DNA of 35,457 bases from an uncultured Lachnospiraceae bacterium (GCA_948441955.1 CAOJQZ010000018.1:1-35457), one strand, 5' to 3'. Positions 25,391 through 34,072 are shown, numbered from the stretch's first letter. Numbers and translations: made by a program. The notes: generated by a model from the sequence alone, not told the origin.

Positions 25391-27376
25391 TTACGGTACG
25401 GCATATAAAACCATCTCATTCTCCGCATTGCTGTAGCTCCTTAAATAAAGCTTATATTCCGGTACCAGTGTTTTGATGTACAAAGGCAGTGTAAGGATGT
25501 CTTCTGGTTTATGATAAATACATATTGCTAATTTAGGTCTGTCCCTTTTTATTATTTTCTGCGCGCCTTTTAGCGATTCCAGCTCAGAGCCTTCAACATC
25601 CATCTTAATAAAAGTAATCTTGTCACTGTTCTCTACAATATCATCAATAGCCGCCGTTTTTATAATAGTTTTCCCTTCCCCAATGTGGGCGCATCCGTCT
25701 GCTGTTGAAGAAAAGGATAATTCCGTACTGCTGCTCCATGTGCCGTATGGCAGCACCGTTGTCTCCGGCAGCAACGCTCTTTCTCTCTCAAGCCTCCTCA
25801 GGCAATTTTCATAATTAGCCGGATCCGGCTCAAAGGCATACACTTTCTTCAGGCCGCTGCAAAGCCTTGCAAAATCTGCAGTTGTTCCCAAATCATAACA
25901 CCCGGCATCCACAAATACTTCATGGTCAGAGTAGGATAAAAAATCTTCATAGAAATAATCATCACCTGTCCCGCATTTAAAAAACGGCCTGATATCAATA
26001 ATCTCTTTTTCTTTTATACGGTTCCTACGCAGGTATTCTTTTACCTCCTCCATATATTTTGTTGTACATATAACAATACTCTTAGGCTCTGTCATCCTAA
26101 ACACTTCTGCAGGTGAAACTACCCTGTATCCATAAAAATCCTTTTCTTCATATCTTTCATCCAGTCTTGCATAATAAGACTCATCCTTATGTATATATCT
26201 GATAATTCTGCAGTCGTCTATCCCAAGGCCATTCAGCTGCTTCCTGATATGGACATATCCGTTCTGACTGCTGATAATGTACAAGGCATCCGGATATTCC
26301 AGGGCAAGCCTGTCTGCCGGAATAAGAGGAATTTCCCCATAAGAAAGGCCCTCCTTTCCCTTGTCATTGTCGGCAAATGCCAGACTTAAGTTTAAATCGG
26401 AGCGGATAAGCCTGTCCGCTATGCTTTTTCCAATCTTAGAAAATCCAAATATGATGATTTCCCCTGCATCCTCTGCCCTTTCAAGGATGTATTTCCAATC
26501 GCTTTTTCTCATAAATTCTTCTGCTGATCCCAAAGTATTTTTATAAACAGCTTCATCCAGCACTTTGCCGGCTTCTTTCCACCACAATGCGTTTATCTTA
26601 AGCCTCGTACACAGCCAGGGCTTAAATAAACCCGTAAAATGCAGGACGCACGCATCCTGTTCAATATGATGTAATTCCTCCTCTGAATATCCGATCACCT
26701 GCTTTCCGGCAATGCTTCCGTAATATTCCGTAAAAAAGTCATATTTTAGAGGCAGAATCTTTATCCTTCCATAAAAGTATTTATTAATAATATCCTGATC
26801 GATATATTTATAGCCTTTGCTTATGGCCTCCCGCATCTGTTGAGCCACTTTATCCTCACGGATTTTATTTAGATTAAAGAGCATAAAGCCTGCATTAACA
26901 TAATTACTCATAGACGAAATTCCCAGATATTCCCCGTAATTTTTGTATTCTGACATATGAATCTGAATTCCTAAATCCTTCACTGCGTCCCCATAATAAT
27001 TTTTTAAATCCGTATTATAAACCTCAGTTAAGTCATCCCTGACAATCACGTCTCCGTCAATATATAAACACCTGTCTTCCATAATCCTTTGGCTGATATA
27101 CAGCCTATAATAGGATGCAACCGAGATATGAGCCGTAGTCACTGCTTTATCAAGCCTCGGATCACTGATTTCTATAAATTGAATCTGAATCCGGCTATCC
27201 TTATTTTCCAGTTTTTTCAGCATATCCCTGTCTTTCTGAGGCAAACTCGGCGCACATAAGATAGACAGACTGAAACAGCTGTCCTTTTTGGAAGCGGACA
27301 AAATGGAAGAAATGGTCACCATAGTCGGTACAGCATAATTTGCGTCTGTCGTCATTACAAGATTTATCTTTCCCAT
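25391..27376 (-). CDS. Fused family 8 glycosyltransferase and FkbM-type methyltransferase
   Basis: A 661-residue protein with three parts. Residues 1 to about 280 form a GT8 retaining glycosyltransferase (VMTTDANYAVPTMVTISSIL, metal-binding YIDGDVIV, YVNAGFMLFNL, HFTGLFKPW). Residues about 300-400 form a Rossmann-like module (IIIFGFSKIGKSIADRL). The C-terminal region from about 450 is an FkbM SAM-dependent methyltransferase (VFVDAGCYDLGTTADF, VYAFEPDPANYENC, IKMDVEGSELESLKGAQ). It probably adds a sugar and O-methylates a glycan or glycoprotein. GGAGG precedes the ATG; the gene lies 22 bp before the GT4 gene. Confidence 0.9.
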   Translation of the reverse strand: MGKINLVMTTDANYAVPTMVTISSILSASKKDSCFSLSILCAPSLPQKDRDMLKKLENKDSRIQIQFIEISDPRLDKAVTTAHISVASYYRLYISQRIMEDRCLYIDGDVIVRDDLTEVYNTDLKNYYGDAVKDLGIQIHMSEYKNYGEYLGISSMSNYVNAGFMLFNLNKIREDKVAQQMREAISKGYKYIDQDIINKYFYGRIKILPLKYDFFTEYYGSIAGKQVIGYSEEELHHIEQDACVLHFTGLFKPWLCTRLKINALWWKEAGKVLDEAVYKNTLGSAEEFMRKSDWKYILERAEDAGEIIIFGFSKIGKSIADRLIRSDLNLSLAFADNDKGKEGLSYGEIPLIPADRLALEYPDALYIISSQNGYVHIRKQLNGLGIDDCRIIRYIHKDESYYARLDERYEEKDFYGYRVVSPAEVFRMTEPKSIVICTTKYMEEVKEYLRRNRIKEKEIIDIRPFFKCGTGDDYFYEDFLSYSDHEVFVDAGCYDLGTTADFARLCSGLKKVYAFEPDPANYENCLRRLERERALLPETTVLPYGTWSSSTELSFSSTADGCAHIGEGKTIIKTAAIDDIVENSDKITFIKMDVEGSELESLKGAQKIIKRDRPKLAICIYHKPEDILTLPLYIKTLVPEYKLYLRSYSNAENEMVLYAVP

Positions 27377-27386
27377 AGCCCGCCTC

Positions 27387-27779
27387 CTACTCCATCCTTT
27401 GCATATCCCGTATAAGCTCTGTTATCGTCCATATATCCCCATCCATCTTCCTTCTCAGCAATTTCCTGACAGGCTCCTCATGTTCAACGATAGAGATAAT
27501 TATCATATCCACAGCGGGAACCTCTTCATCCGGTCTGTATACAGGTATTGGTCCCTTTAAATAAGGCAGGCTTCTGTCCATAAAATAAAGGACAGTAATA
27601 CCGGCTGACCTTATTGCTTCATATATCTGTTTTCCAATGGCTCCGTTACCATATACCGCACACGTACAATACCCTTCCTTTTTAATCATATCTGTAAAAT
27701 TTATTCCTTTATTTTTCAGTCTCATCCAGTCATCGTACAATGCGGCCATCTTTCTGTACTTTTTGGGAATTGTTAACAA
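27387..27779 (-). CDS. Small Rossmann-like protein, glycan cluster
   Basis: A 130-residue protein with one dinucleotide-binding-like motif, CAVYGNGAIGKQIYEAI, followed by a strand-helix pattern (VLYFMDRS, VDMIIISIVEH). It looks like a free-standing version of the Rossmann-like modules in the other three cluster proteins. It is probably the first gene of the transcript, 10 bp before the GT8-FkbM gene. The start is uncertain: the TTG at 27779 and the ATG at 27749 both lack a clear Shine-Dalgarno. No specific function can be assigned. Confidence 0.65.
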   Translation of the reverse strand: MLTIPKKYRKMAALYDDWMRLKNKGINFTDMIKKEGYCTCAVYGNGAIGKQIYEAIRSAGITVLYFMDRSLPYLKGPIPVYRPDEEVPAVDMIIISIVEHEEPVRKLLRRKMDGDIWTITELIRDMQRME

Positions 27780-27940
27780 TCTGATTTTTTAAGGTAAAAT
27801 ATACGAAAAAAGGATTAATTTTATTGACCAACTGTCGATAATATAATAGAATAGTTAAGGATATATATAGAATTTAGAAGTTCCAAAAAGTACACCTTTT
27901 GGGTCTTTCTTTTTGTTATTTTAATATCAAAAACAGTATT

Positions 27941-27977
27941 CGAAAAGCGTATGGAACAGTTCTGCCGTCCATACGCT
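27941..27977 (-). terminator. Terminator after the EamA transporter gene
   Basis: Minus-strand AGCGTATGGA / TCCATACGCT stem (10 bp, 12-base loop) followed by TTTTC, just after the transporter stop. The rest of 27780-27983 is AT-rich, presumably the promoter region of the glycan cluster, with no clear promoter or gene. Confidence 0.75.
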
Positions 27978-27983
27978 CTTTAC

Positions 27984-28934
27984 TTATCCTTCCGCCTTTA
28001 TATCACTATCATTTAAATGAAACCAGTTTTTTTCCGGAATATTCACAACAAATATACCAATACTCACCAGGACAAGCGCCGCCAAATTCTGCATGGTCCA
28101 TATATTTTCATGAAGAAATATTGCGGACAGTACAACACCGAACACCGGGATACTGAACCCGAAAATTGCAACCTTACCCACAGGATTATATTTGATAAGT
28201 TCTGCCCACAGGGTAAATGCAGCCGTTGACAAAAGAGCCATATAAATAAGAAGGAGTGTGGATTTCCCGGTAAATCCATATACGCTTCCGCCTGCTGCCA
28301 GCCCGATTATAATAAGAGCCGTGCCGCCAAACAGCAGCTGATATGCTGTAATAGTTGTGGGTTCCTCCCGAGCAGAAATCAGCTTAAGCGTCACAGAGCT
28401 TGCACCATAAGCAAAAGCGCACAAAAGAACCAATCCCTCACCCTTCAAGCTGAACCCGGAGCCCCATGCTCCCGGCGCAAGATTGATTACGATTACTCCC
28501 GCAAAGCCAATCAGGCAGCCTATCCCCTTTTTCCATGTTACCTTTTCCGATTTCAATAAAAAATGGGCCACCAGTATGGAAAAAAAAGCGTTCGATGCAT
28601 TGATTACTGAACCCTTTGCGCCTGTCGTATGCGCAAGTCCGATATAAAAGCATATATATTGTATCGTCGTCTGTAAAATCCCCTGTGCAAAAATATAGGG
28701 CGCCGATGAGCTTTTCATCACAATCATTCTTTTCTCTAAAATGCAGGAAATCAGAAAAGTAAAAATCCCTGCCAGAAAGAACCGATAGCCGGCAAACAAT
28801 ACCTGACTTGGGGCGTCCTCAATATGAAACCACTCATATCCCGTTTTTACACAAGGAAATGCGCTGCCCCATAAGGCGCAGCACACGAGTGCCAGAATAC
28901 ATCTGGTCTTTGTATTCTTATAAAAGCTCTCCAT
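27984..28934 (-). CDS. EamA/DMT-superfamily transporter
   Basis: A 316-residue membrane protein with about ten hydrophobic segments arranged as two EamA repeats of five; conserved features include ALWGSAFPCVKTGYEWF in TM1 and the GAKGSVINASNAFFSILVAHFLL segment. These transporters export amino acids, metabolites or drugs. The start overlaps the cyclophilin stop (TAATG). Substrate unknown. Confidence 0.92.
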   Translation of the reverse strand: MESFYKNTKTRCILALVCCALWGSAFPCVKTGYEWFHIEDAPSQVLFAGYRFFLAGIFTFLISCILEKRMIVMKSSSAPYIFAQGILQTTIQYICFYIGLAHTTGAKGSVINASNAFFSILVAHFLLKSEKVTWKKGIGCLIGFAGVIVINLAPGAWGSGFSLKGEGLVLLCAFAYGASSVTLKLISAREEPTTITAYQLLFGGTALIIIGLAAGGSVYGFTGKSTLLLIYMALLSTAAFTLWAELIKYNPVGKVAIFGFSIPVFGVVLSAIFLHENIWTMQNLAALVLVSIGIFVVNIPEKNWFHLNDSDIKAEG

Positions 28935-29452
28935 TATTCCTTCTCCGGCTCCGGATAGAAGGTTTCCTTCGTATCGACCGTAACCTTCTTCATCCTTTGT
29001 ACTTCCATCGGCCTGTCGCTGTAATCCGTATCTGTCTCAGCAATCTTATTTACTACATCCATACCCTCCGTTATCTTTCCGAAGGCTGCATATGCTCCGT
29101 CAAGGTGAGGGGAACTTTTATGCATGATAAAAAACTGGGATCCGGCTGAATCCGGATGCATTGCCCGCGCCATAGACAAAACACCCTCTGTATGCTTCAG
29201 TTCATTTTGAAAACCATTCTGGGAAAATTCTCCTTTGATATTGTAACCCGGGCCACCCGTACCTGTGCCGTCAGGACATCCGCCCTGAATCATAAAGCCT
29301 TTGATAACACGGTGGAAAATCAACCCATCATAATATCCCTGGTTTGCAAGGTAAATAAAATTATTCACGGTATTTGGCGCAATTTCCGGATAAAGCTCCG
29401 CTTTCATAATATCCCCATTCTCCATCTCAAATGTAACAACTGGATTTTCCAT
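28934..29452 (-). CDS. Cyclophilin-type peptidyl-prolyl cis-trans isomerase
   Basis: A 172-residue cytoplasmic cyclophilin. It has the active-site FHRVIKGFMIQGG, the GTGGPGYNIKGEF segment, LSMARAMHPDSAGSQFFI and LDGAYAAFGKITEGMDVV. No signal peptide is seen. ATG at 29452 has AGGA 9 bases upstream; the ATG at 29461 has no room for one. Catalyses proline isomerisation in protein folding. Confidence 0.95.
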   Translation of the reverse strand: MENPVVTFEMENGDIMKAELYPEIAPNTVNNFIYLANQGYYDGLIFHRVIKGFMIQGGCPDGTGTGGPGYNIKGEFSQNGFQNELKHTEGVLSMARAMHPDSAGSQFFIMHKSSPHLDGAYAAFGKITEGMDVVNKIAETDTDYSDRPMEVQRMKKVTVDTKETFYPEPEKE

Positions 29453-29491
29453 AATATTCATTCCTCACTTTATATAATATTTATAATATAT

Positions 29492-29520
29492 ATTGTAACG
29501 GAAATCTGCTAGTTTGTAAA
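29492..29520 (-). promoter_or_regulatory. Promoter of the cyclophilin-EamA operon
   Basis: Minus-strand TTTACA and TACAAT with 17-bp spacing, 40 bp before the cyclophilin start. Confidence 0.65.
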
Positions 29521-29557
29521 TGGGGCTGTGAACAGCGTTCTTACCGGATTTAACATA

Positions 29558-30553
29558 CTAACTCCACATACTTTTTGCCGCGTGGCTTACATAATCTTCT
29601 CCCATAAGATTCTGTTTAAATACATCCTTAAGCTCATCTACCTTCCACAGGAAGCCACTACCCTCCGGACGTTCTGCGTGGGTAATATAAACCGGATACT
29701 GGTAACGGGCAATCTTTCCGGAGGCTTTTACACTGAATACTTCCCCGCTGATATAAGAAGCCTCCTCTGTGCTCAAATAAGCGAAGAATGGACCCAGATT
29801 TACCGGATCGTCGTGATCATCCTCCACAACTTTCAAAAGTCTGGGATCCGGATCCTTTCCGGTAATTGCTTTTACATTCCGTAACATTTTATTATACTCC
29901 ACTGCATGTCCTGGCGAAGCTCCCTGGGGGCAGTATGCGTTTACTGTAATACCATAGCGGTAAAGCTCCTTGGCCGCCGCCCATGTAAGTCCCACAATTC
30001 CTGCGTTTCCCGCAGAATAAGCGTCGTTATCCGGCAGCCCTGTCCATGCATCAGAAGAGCAGTTAAAGATCCGCCCAAATTTCTGCTCCATCATATATGG
30101 AACCGCAAAATGCATCAGGTTAAATGCTCCCTTCATTTTCGGCACTGTCATATAATCCCATTTTTCCTCCGTCAGCGAAACAATAGAACCTGAGCCAAGG
30201 CCTGCGGCATTATTTACCACAATATCAATGCGCCCCCAGGTATCGACAGCCTTTTTCACCATATTTTCGGCAGCAGCCGAGTCTGCAGCGTTCCCATAAA
30301 AAGCAATTGCTTCTCCGCCTTCCTTTTCAATCATTGCCGCCGTTCTCTTCGCATCTCCGGCAAGACGGCACATCTCCTCCCACTCCTCCTTTGGCATGGA
30401 AGACTTATCATAGTTCTCTATGCTTGCCCCTCCTGGCTTTCTGTTATTCGTAATCACCTTCGCGCCCTCCCGCGCCAGATATATGGCAATCCCCCGTCCG
30501 ATCCCCTGACCGGATCCCGTAACGATTGCAACTTTTCCTTCTAAACATCCCAT
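29558..30553 (-). CDS. Short-chain dehydrogenase/reductase with altered catalytic motif
   Basis: A 331-residue SDR-fold protein. The cofactor motif TGSGQGIG (about residues 12-19) and NNAAG are intact. The expected YxxxK active site reads YSAGN (codon AAC for Asn), so the catalytic Lys is absent; the nearby Ser pair in NCSSDAW is present. An insertion after the cofactor motif and a long C-terminal extension make it longer than the usual 250 residues. The ATG at 30553 has AAGAGG upstream and the family-typical start; it lies 16 bp after the ene-reductase gene, so both probably act on the same substrate. Reduced, changed or non-catalytic activity is possible. Confidence 0.9.
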   Translation of the reverse strand: MGCLEGKVAIVTGSGQGIGRGIAIYLAREGAKVITNNRKPGGASIENYDKSSMPKEEWEEMCRLAGDAKRTAAMIEKEGGEAIAFYGNAADSAAAENMVKKAVDTWGRIDIVVNNAAGLGSGSIVSLTEEKWDYMTVPKMKGAFNLMHFAVPYMMEQKFGRIFNCSSDAWTGLPDNDAYSAGNAGIVGLTWAAAKELYRYGITVNAYCPQGASPGHAVEYNKMLRNVKAITGKDPDPRLLKVVEDDHDDPVNLGPFFAYLSTEEASYISGEVFSVKASGKIARYQYPVYITHAERPEGSGFLWKVDELKDVFKQNLMGEDYVSHAAKSMWS

Positions 30554-30569
30554 AGTAAACCTCTTTTCA

Positions 30570-32579
30570 TTAAATAGAATTTGCAATTCCCCATGCATCC
30601 GTAATCGCATTTCCGATTACCCTCTTATCATCACAACGAAGCTTTATCGCAGCGTCTCCCACCAGATGAATTTCCGGCACCTTACCCTGAAGGTCCCCAA
30701 AAATCGCCGGCTGTCCGTGATACCCGCGACACATCAGCACATTGTCACATTCAATTTCCATTATCTCTTTCGTTTTCTGATCTCTAAGAACAGCGCCTGT
30801 TCCCGTAATCTCGGAAATGGCCTTGCCAAAATGAATTCTGACCTGTCCGCTTCGCATAAAATCACTCAGAAGAACGCTTAGCCTCTGCTGCTGGGGCGAA
30901 CTGTTGTCATCGCCCAGCTCCATAATACCGCGCACGGCGCCCCTTCTGGAGCTTACAATCACTTTTTTTCCCTTTCTTGCAAGGCTTAAGGCAATCTCCA
31001 GGTTCATAAAGCAGCCTCCTACAATCAAAACAGTATTTCCAAGCTCCAGAGTTTCTGCATTTGTGGCATAGTCAAAAATTGTCATTACTCTGCCGCTGTA
31101 TTCCTTCGCCCCCTTTGCCGCTGCCGGGAGCGCCGGAGCGCCGGTTGCTACAATAACAGCGTCATAATTTTCTGCAAGCACTTTCTCTTTGGTGGCTTCC
31201 TCCGCAATTACATGAACCTCTAATTTTTCCATCTGAATCTTATAATAATCAATCAACCGGGAAATATCATGCTTAAAGCTCTTATCAAACGCCGCCTCAT
31301 GCATCGTCCCGCCCAGATAACGCTTCTCATACAGATCCACCTTATGCCCCCGGACGCGTAAAAGCCTCGCCGCCTCCATGCCTGCCGGACCGCCGCCTAT
31401 CACACAAACTCTTTTTTCACGGTCAATAGGTCTGATGTCACGAATTCCTGCCATGTTACACTGGGGATTTACAGAACAGCGAAGTCCCACTGCTGCATTG
31501 AACTTCTCGATAGTTCCTACACAGCCCATTGTACAGCGGATACAAGGGATAATATCCTCCGGACGGTTTTCCGTAAGCTTAACCGCCCAAGCTGGATCCG
31601 CCAGCATGGGACGCCCCAGGCCGATAAAGTCGCATACTCCGTCCTTTAATGCCTGCTCTGCAATATCCGGAGTGGTAAACCCTCCGTCCAAAATAATCGG
31701 AACTTTAATTCCTGCCTCCTTAAACTCCTGCGCAATTTCTATAAAATCGCCGCGCCTGTCATACTGCGCATTGATGACACGTACATTCCTATAATCACCG
31801 CCTACCACATGAAGCGCCGCAATACCTGTCTGCTCCAGAACCCTTGCCTGTGTGATTCCATCCTCCATCGTAAGTCCGTCATCACTGAATTCACACCCGC
31901 AGACACGGGCAATAATCGGATAATTCTTCCCGCACTTTCTCTGACAGGCTTCAATAATCTCCTTAAAGAAACGCACCCTGTTTTCTGCAGATCCGCCGTA
32001 CTCGTCTGTCCTGTGATTATAAAACGGTGAGCAGAACATATTAATCAGATGATTAATTGCCCCGTGAATCTGCACTCCGTCAAAGCCCGCCATCTTTGCA
32101 CGCCACGCCGCGTCTACAAAATCCTCCTCACACTTCTTAATCTCTGCCTTTGACATTCCCTTAATCGGAAAAGGCATAATGCCGCCCATCATTTCATTCA
32201 TAGTAGAAGGGCCCCATGACTCCTTCTCACCTGCAAGGGCAAGCTGCTTGCCAATATGGCAGAGCTGAAGAACTGCCTTTACATCATAATCATGAATTGA
32301 CGACGCCAGACGGGCCATGCCTGTAATCTGCCCGTTCTCCGTAAGGCCGAGGCAGTTATCCTCGCCCTTGCTCATGTTATCGTCAATATAGGTACACTCC
32401 ACAACAAGAAGTCCCATACGTCCTGCAGCCTGCTGTGCATAAAATTTCAGCGCACGCTCCGTAACATATCCAAACTTATCTGCATTCAACGACCCCATTG
32501 GCGCCATAACAATACGATTTGATAATTCCCACGGTCCCATTTTTGCCGGTTCCAGCAATAACGGATATTTTGTTTCCAT
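30570..32579 (-). CDS. FMN/FAD/[4Fe-4S] ene-reductase of the Old Yellow Enzyme family (BaiCD/BaiH- or 2,4-dienoyl-CoA reductase-like)
   Basis: A 669-residue three-domain flavoenzyme. An N-terminal OYE TIM barrel (about 1-340) has NRIVMAPMGS, DGVQIHGAINHLI and NHRTDEYGGSAENR. Next comes a four-Cys cluster motif (CIRCTMGC, then a fourth Cys in LRCSVNPQ), then an FAD/NAD(P)H domain with VIGGGPAGMEAARLL and VLIVGGCFMNLEIAL. Such enzymes pass electrons from NAD(P)H to reduce activated C=C bonds in dienoyl-CoA, enoates, steroids or bile acids. The barrel motif HGAIN differs from the common HGAHG. The pairing with an SDR suggests a two-step redox conversion of an unsaturated carbonyl or alcohol, but no CoA ligase or other bai genes are present. 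Substrate unknown. Confidence 0.93.
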   Translation of the reverse strand: METKYPLLLEPAKMGPWELSNRIVMAPMGSLNADKFGYVTERALKFYAQQAAGRMGLLVVECTYIDDNMSKGEDNCLGLTENGQITGMARLASSIHDYDVKAVLQLCHIGKQLALAGEKESWGPSTMNEMMGGIMPFPIKGMSKAEIKKCEEDFVDAAWRAKMAGFDGVQIHGAINHLINMFCSPFYNHRTDEYGGSAENRVRFFKEIIEACQRKCGKNYPIIARVCGCEFSDDGLTMEDGITQARVLEQTGIAALHVVGGDYRNVRVINAQYDRRGDFIEIAQEFKEAGIKVPIILDGGFTTPDIAEQALKDGVCDFIGLGRPMLADPAWAVKLTENRPEDIIPCIRCTMGCVGTIEKFNAAVGLRCSVNPQCNMAGIRDIRPIDREKRVCVIGGGPAGMEAARLLRVRGHKVDLYEKRYLGGTMHEAAFDKSFKHDISRLIDYYKIQMEKLEVHVIAEEATKEKVLAENYDAVIVATGAPALPAAAKGAKEYSGRVMTIFDYATNAETLELGNTVLIVGGCFMNLEIALSLARKGKKVIVSSRRGAVRGIMELGDDNSSPQQQRLSVLLSDFMRSGQVRIHFGKAISEITGTGAVLRDQKTKEIMEIECDNVLMCRGYHGQPAIFGDLQGKVPEIHLVGDAAIKLRCDDKRVIGNAITDAWGIANSI

Positions 32580-32654
32580 AAAAAAACCCCCTTTTTCTTA
32601 GAACATTCCCGGATTTACCGAGATTGCCCGTATCCATGCCGCCATCCTTACTTC

Positions 32655-32684
32655 AATATAAGCACAGAAAAAGAGAGTTGTCAA
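32655..32684 (-). promoter_or_regulatory. Promoter of the ene-reductase/SDR operon
   Basis: Minus-strand perfect TTGACA with TATATT at 18 bp (or TTATAT at 17 bp). The leader to the ATG is about 70 bp and ends in an AGGGGG site. Confidence 0.75.
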
Positions 32685-32687
32685 TAT

Positions 32688-32731
32688 TTTTCTATTTTAA
32701 GCTTTATTTTTGTAAATTATTTTCTATTTTA
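32688..32731. repeat. Two direct copies of TTTTCTATTTTA upstream of the ene-reductase promoter
   Basis: Identical 12-mers at 32688-32699 and 32720-32731 (plus-strand reading), 32 bp apart, about three helical turns, directly upstream of the -35. A possible activator or repressor site; the tract is AT-rich, so chance is not excluded. Confidence 0.4.
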
Positions 32732-32772
32732 TTTCTTAAATTTGTATCTACATTGAAATTGTTAAAATAAAA

Positions 32773-33807
32773 TCAATATATTTCCAATTTTTTTTCAAAA
32801 TCAGACATTTGATCATATTTTTCTAAAAGCTCTTTAATCTCATAAATCAAATTTTTCTTCTGATAATAGCTTAATCCCTCCATTTTATAAAACGGAAGCT
32901 CAATTAACTTCAAAATAAATGCCGGATCCCAACTTAGGGATTTTACAAAAGCATCCATAGTCTGGGTTACTCCAAGAGTATCGAACTTAAGAGCCTCTTG
33001 AAAAAATTCCATAATACTGTTCATCAGATCAGAGCTGACTGAATCAAACGTATTTGCCATATTCACCTGACGGCTGATAAAGTCCCTGGATGACAGCATA
33101 CGGCTGAAGCCGATGAGAGAATGCACCTGGTATTTTTCCAGATAAGCCGACGTGTCCCGCAGAATCTCTACCGCATTTTCCGGCGGCAGCTTATAGGATA
33201 CACTCCCAAATTTCTCAAGCCGGATAAGCATGTGGGAAATGCCGTAAATAACAAGATAAGTCGTATTCCTGTCCACGCCCGAAAGGATGCGGGAAATGTC
33301 CTTCGGATTCATCTCCAGACGGACAAGAATCCTTGTACTCCCCTGCTGGTCAAACGGAATAATCTCATTGGCCGGAAATGCAGACGAGAGCTCTGAATCA
33401 AAATTCTCGTTCATAACAGCCGCCAGCCCTTCCGCCTCCATCCCAAGCTCCTCAAGTCTCTCTTTTAGATTCTCCGCCATCTCTTCAGACACCAGAACAG
33501 GCCTGTCCGCCGTATCATACTGAAGAAGCCACACCTGCTCCGGCAGCCTCTCCCCCGGCATAAAGGACATCAGTACCCTTACAACCGCTGGCAGCACATC
33601 TTCATAAAAGTTTTCTCCCCCTGTCAAAAAAATAAAAATCCTTGTCAAATCCTTTTTCTGAATGTTTTTCACATCTCCGCTCTCAAGCTTCGACACATAA
33701 GACGGACTCTTTTCAATAAAAGCAGCCAGCTCCTTTGCCGAAATCCCCTTCTGCGTTCGAATCGTCCGTATCAAAACAGACAGCTCACCTGTAACCGTAA
33801 ATTTCAT
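32773..33807 (-). CDS. XRE-family regulator with large C-terminal domain
   Basis: A 344-residue protein. The N-terminal HTH_3/XRE domain (about 5-65) has LSVLIRTIRTQKGISAKELA and SPSYVSKLESG. The remaining 280 residues are a mixed domain I do not recognise; no TPR or metal motif stands out, and it may be a ligand-sensing module. ATG at 33807 has AGGGGGT upstream; the in-frame region up to 33867 has no similarity. It is divergent from the PheRS-like gene and directly upstream of the ene-reductase operon, so it could control either. Confidence 0.88.
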   Translation of the reverse strand: MKFTVTGELSVLIRTIRTQKGISAKELAAFIEKSPSYVSKLESGDVKNIQKKDLTRIFIFLTGGENFYEDVLPAVVRVLMSFMPGERLPEQVWLLQYDTADRPVLVSEEMAENLKERLEELGMEAEGLAAVMNENFDSELSSAFPANEIIPFDQQGSTRILVRLEMNPKDISRILSGVDRNTTYLVIYGISHMLIRLEKFGSVSYKLPPENAVEILRDTSAYLEKYQVHSLIGFSRMLSSRDFISRQVNMANTFDSVSSDLMNSIMEFFQEALKFDTLGVTQTMDAFVKSLSWDPAFILKLIELPFYKMEGLSYYQKKNLIYEIKELLEKYDQMSDFEKKLEIY

Positions 33808-33932
33808 AAATAACCCCCTGTCTATCAATAATCTCCAAACCCAACACACAAATTCAGTATACAACAAATTTTCTTTCCTGAAAAGGAAAACCCTGTGCGA
33901 ATACTTTTTTCAATTATTTTATATAATTTATA

Positions 33933-33961
33933 TTGATTTTAGAAATTAATTGAATTATAAT
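33933..33961 (+). promoter_or_regulatory. Promoter of the PheRS-like gene
   Basis: Plus-strand TTGATT and perfect TATAAT with 17-bp spacing. The 110-base leader shows no T-box specifier or AGGGTGG motif. The whole gap 33808-34072 is AT-rich and otherwise empty. Confidence 0.65.
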
Positions 33962-34072
33962 CTTTTATATAAAATATGTGAGAAAAACGGAACAACAAAT
34001 CTGCCATCCTTTTACGTCGGACTTACATTAAGAAAAAAATAAATACTTTTTCAGTAATCAGAGGAGACGATT

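Noticed and set aside
27820..27860. Plus-strand promoter TTGACC / TAGAAT
   Set aside because: There is no plus-strand gene downstream, and the region is so AT-rich that such matches are expected by chance.
29558..32579. Bile acid 7-dehydroxylation (bai) operon
   Set aside because: Only a BaiCD/BaiH-like enzyme and an atypical SDR are present; no CoA ligase, BaiE dehydratase, CoA transferase or transporter is nearby.
33962..34072. T-box riboswitch before the PheRS-like gene
   Set aside because: The leader is only about 110 bases, with no AGGGTGG-type antiterminator sequence and no terminator hairpin.
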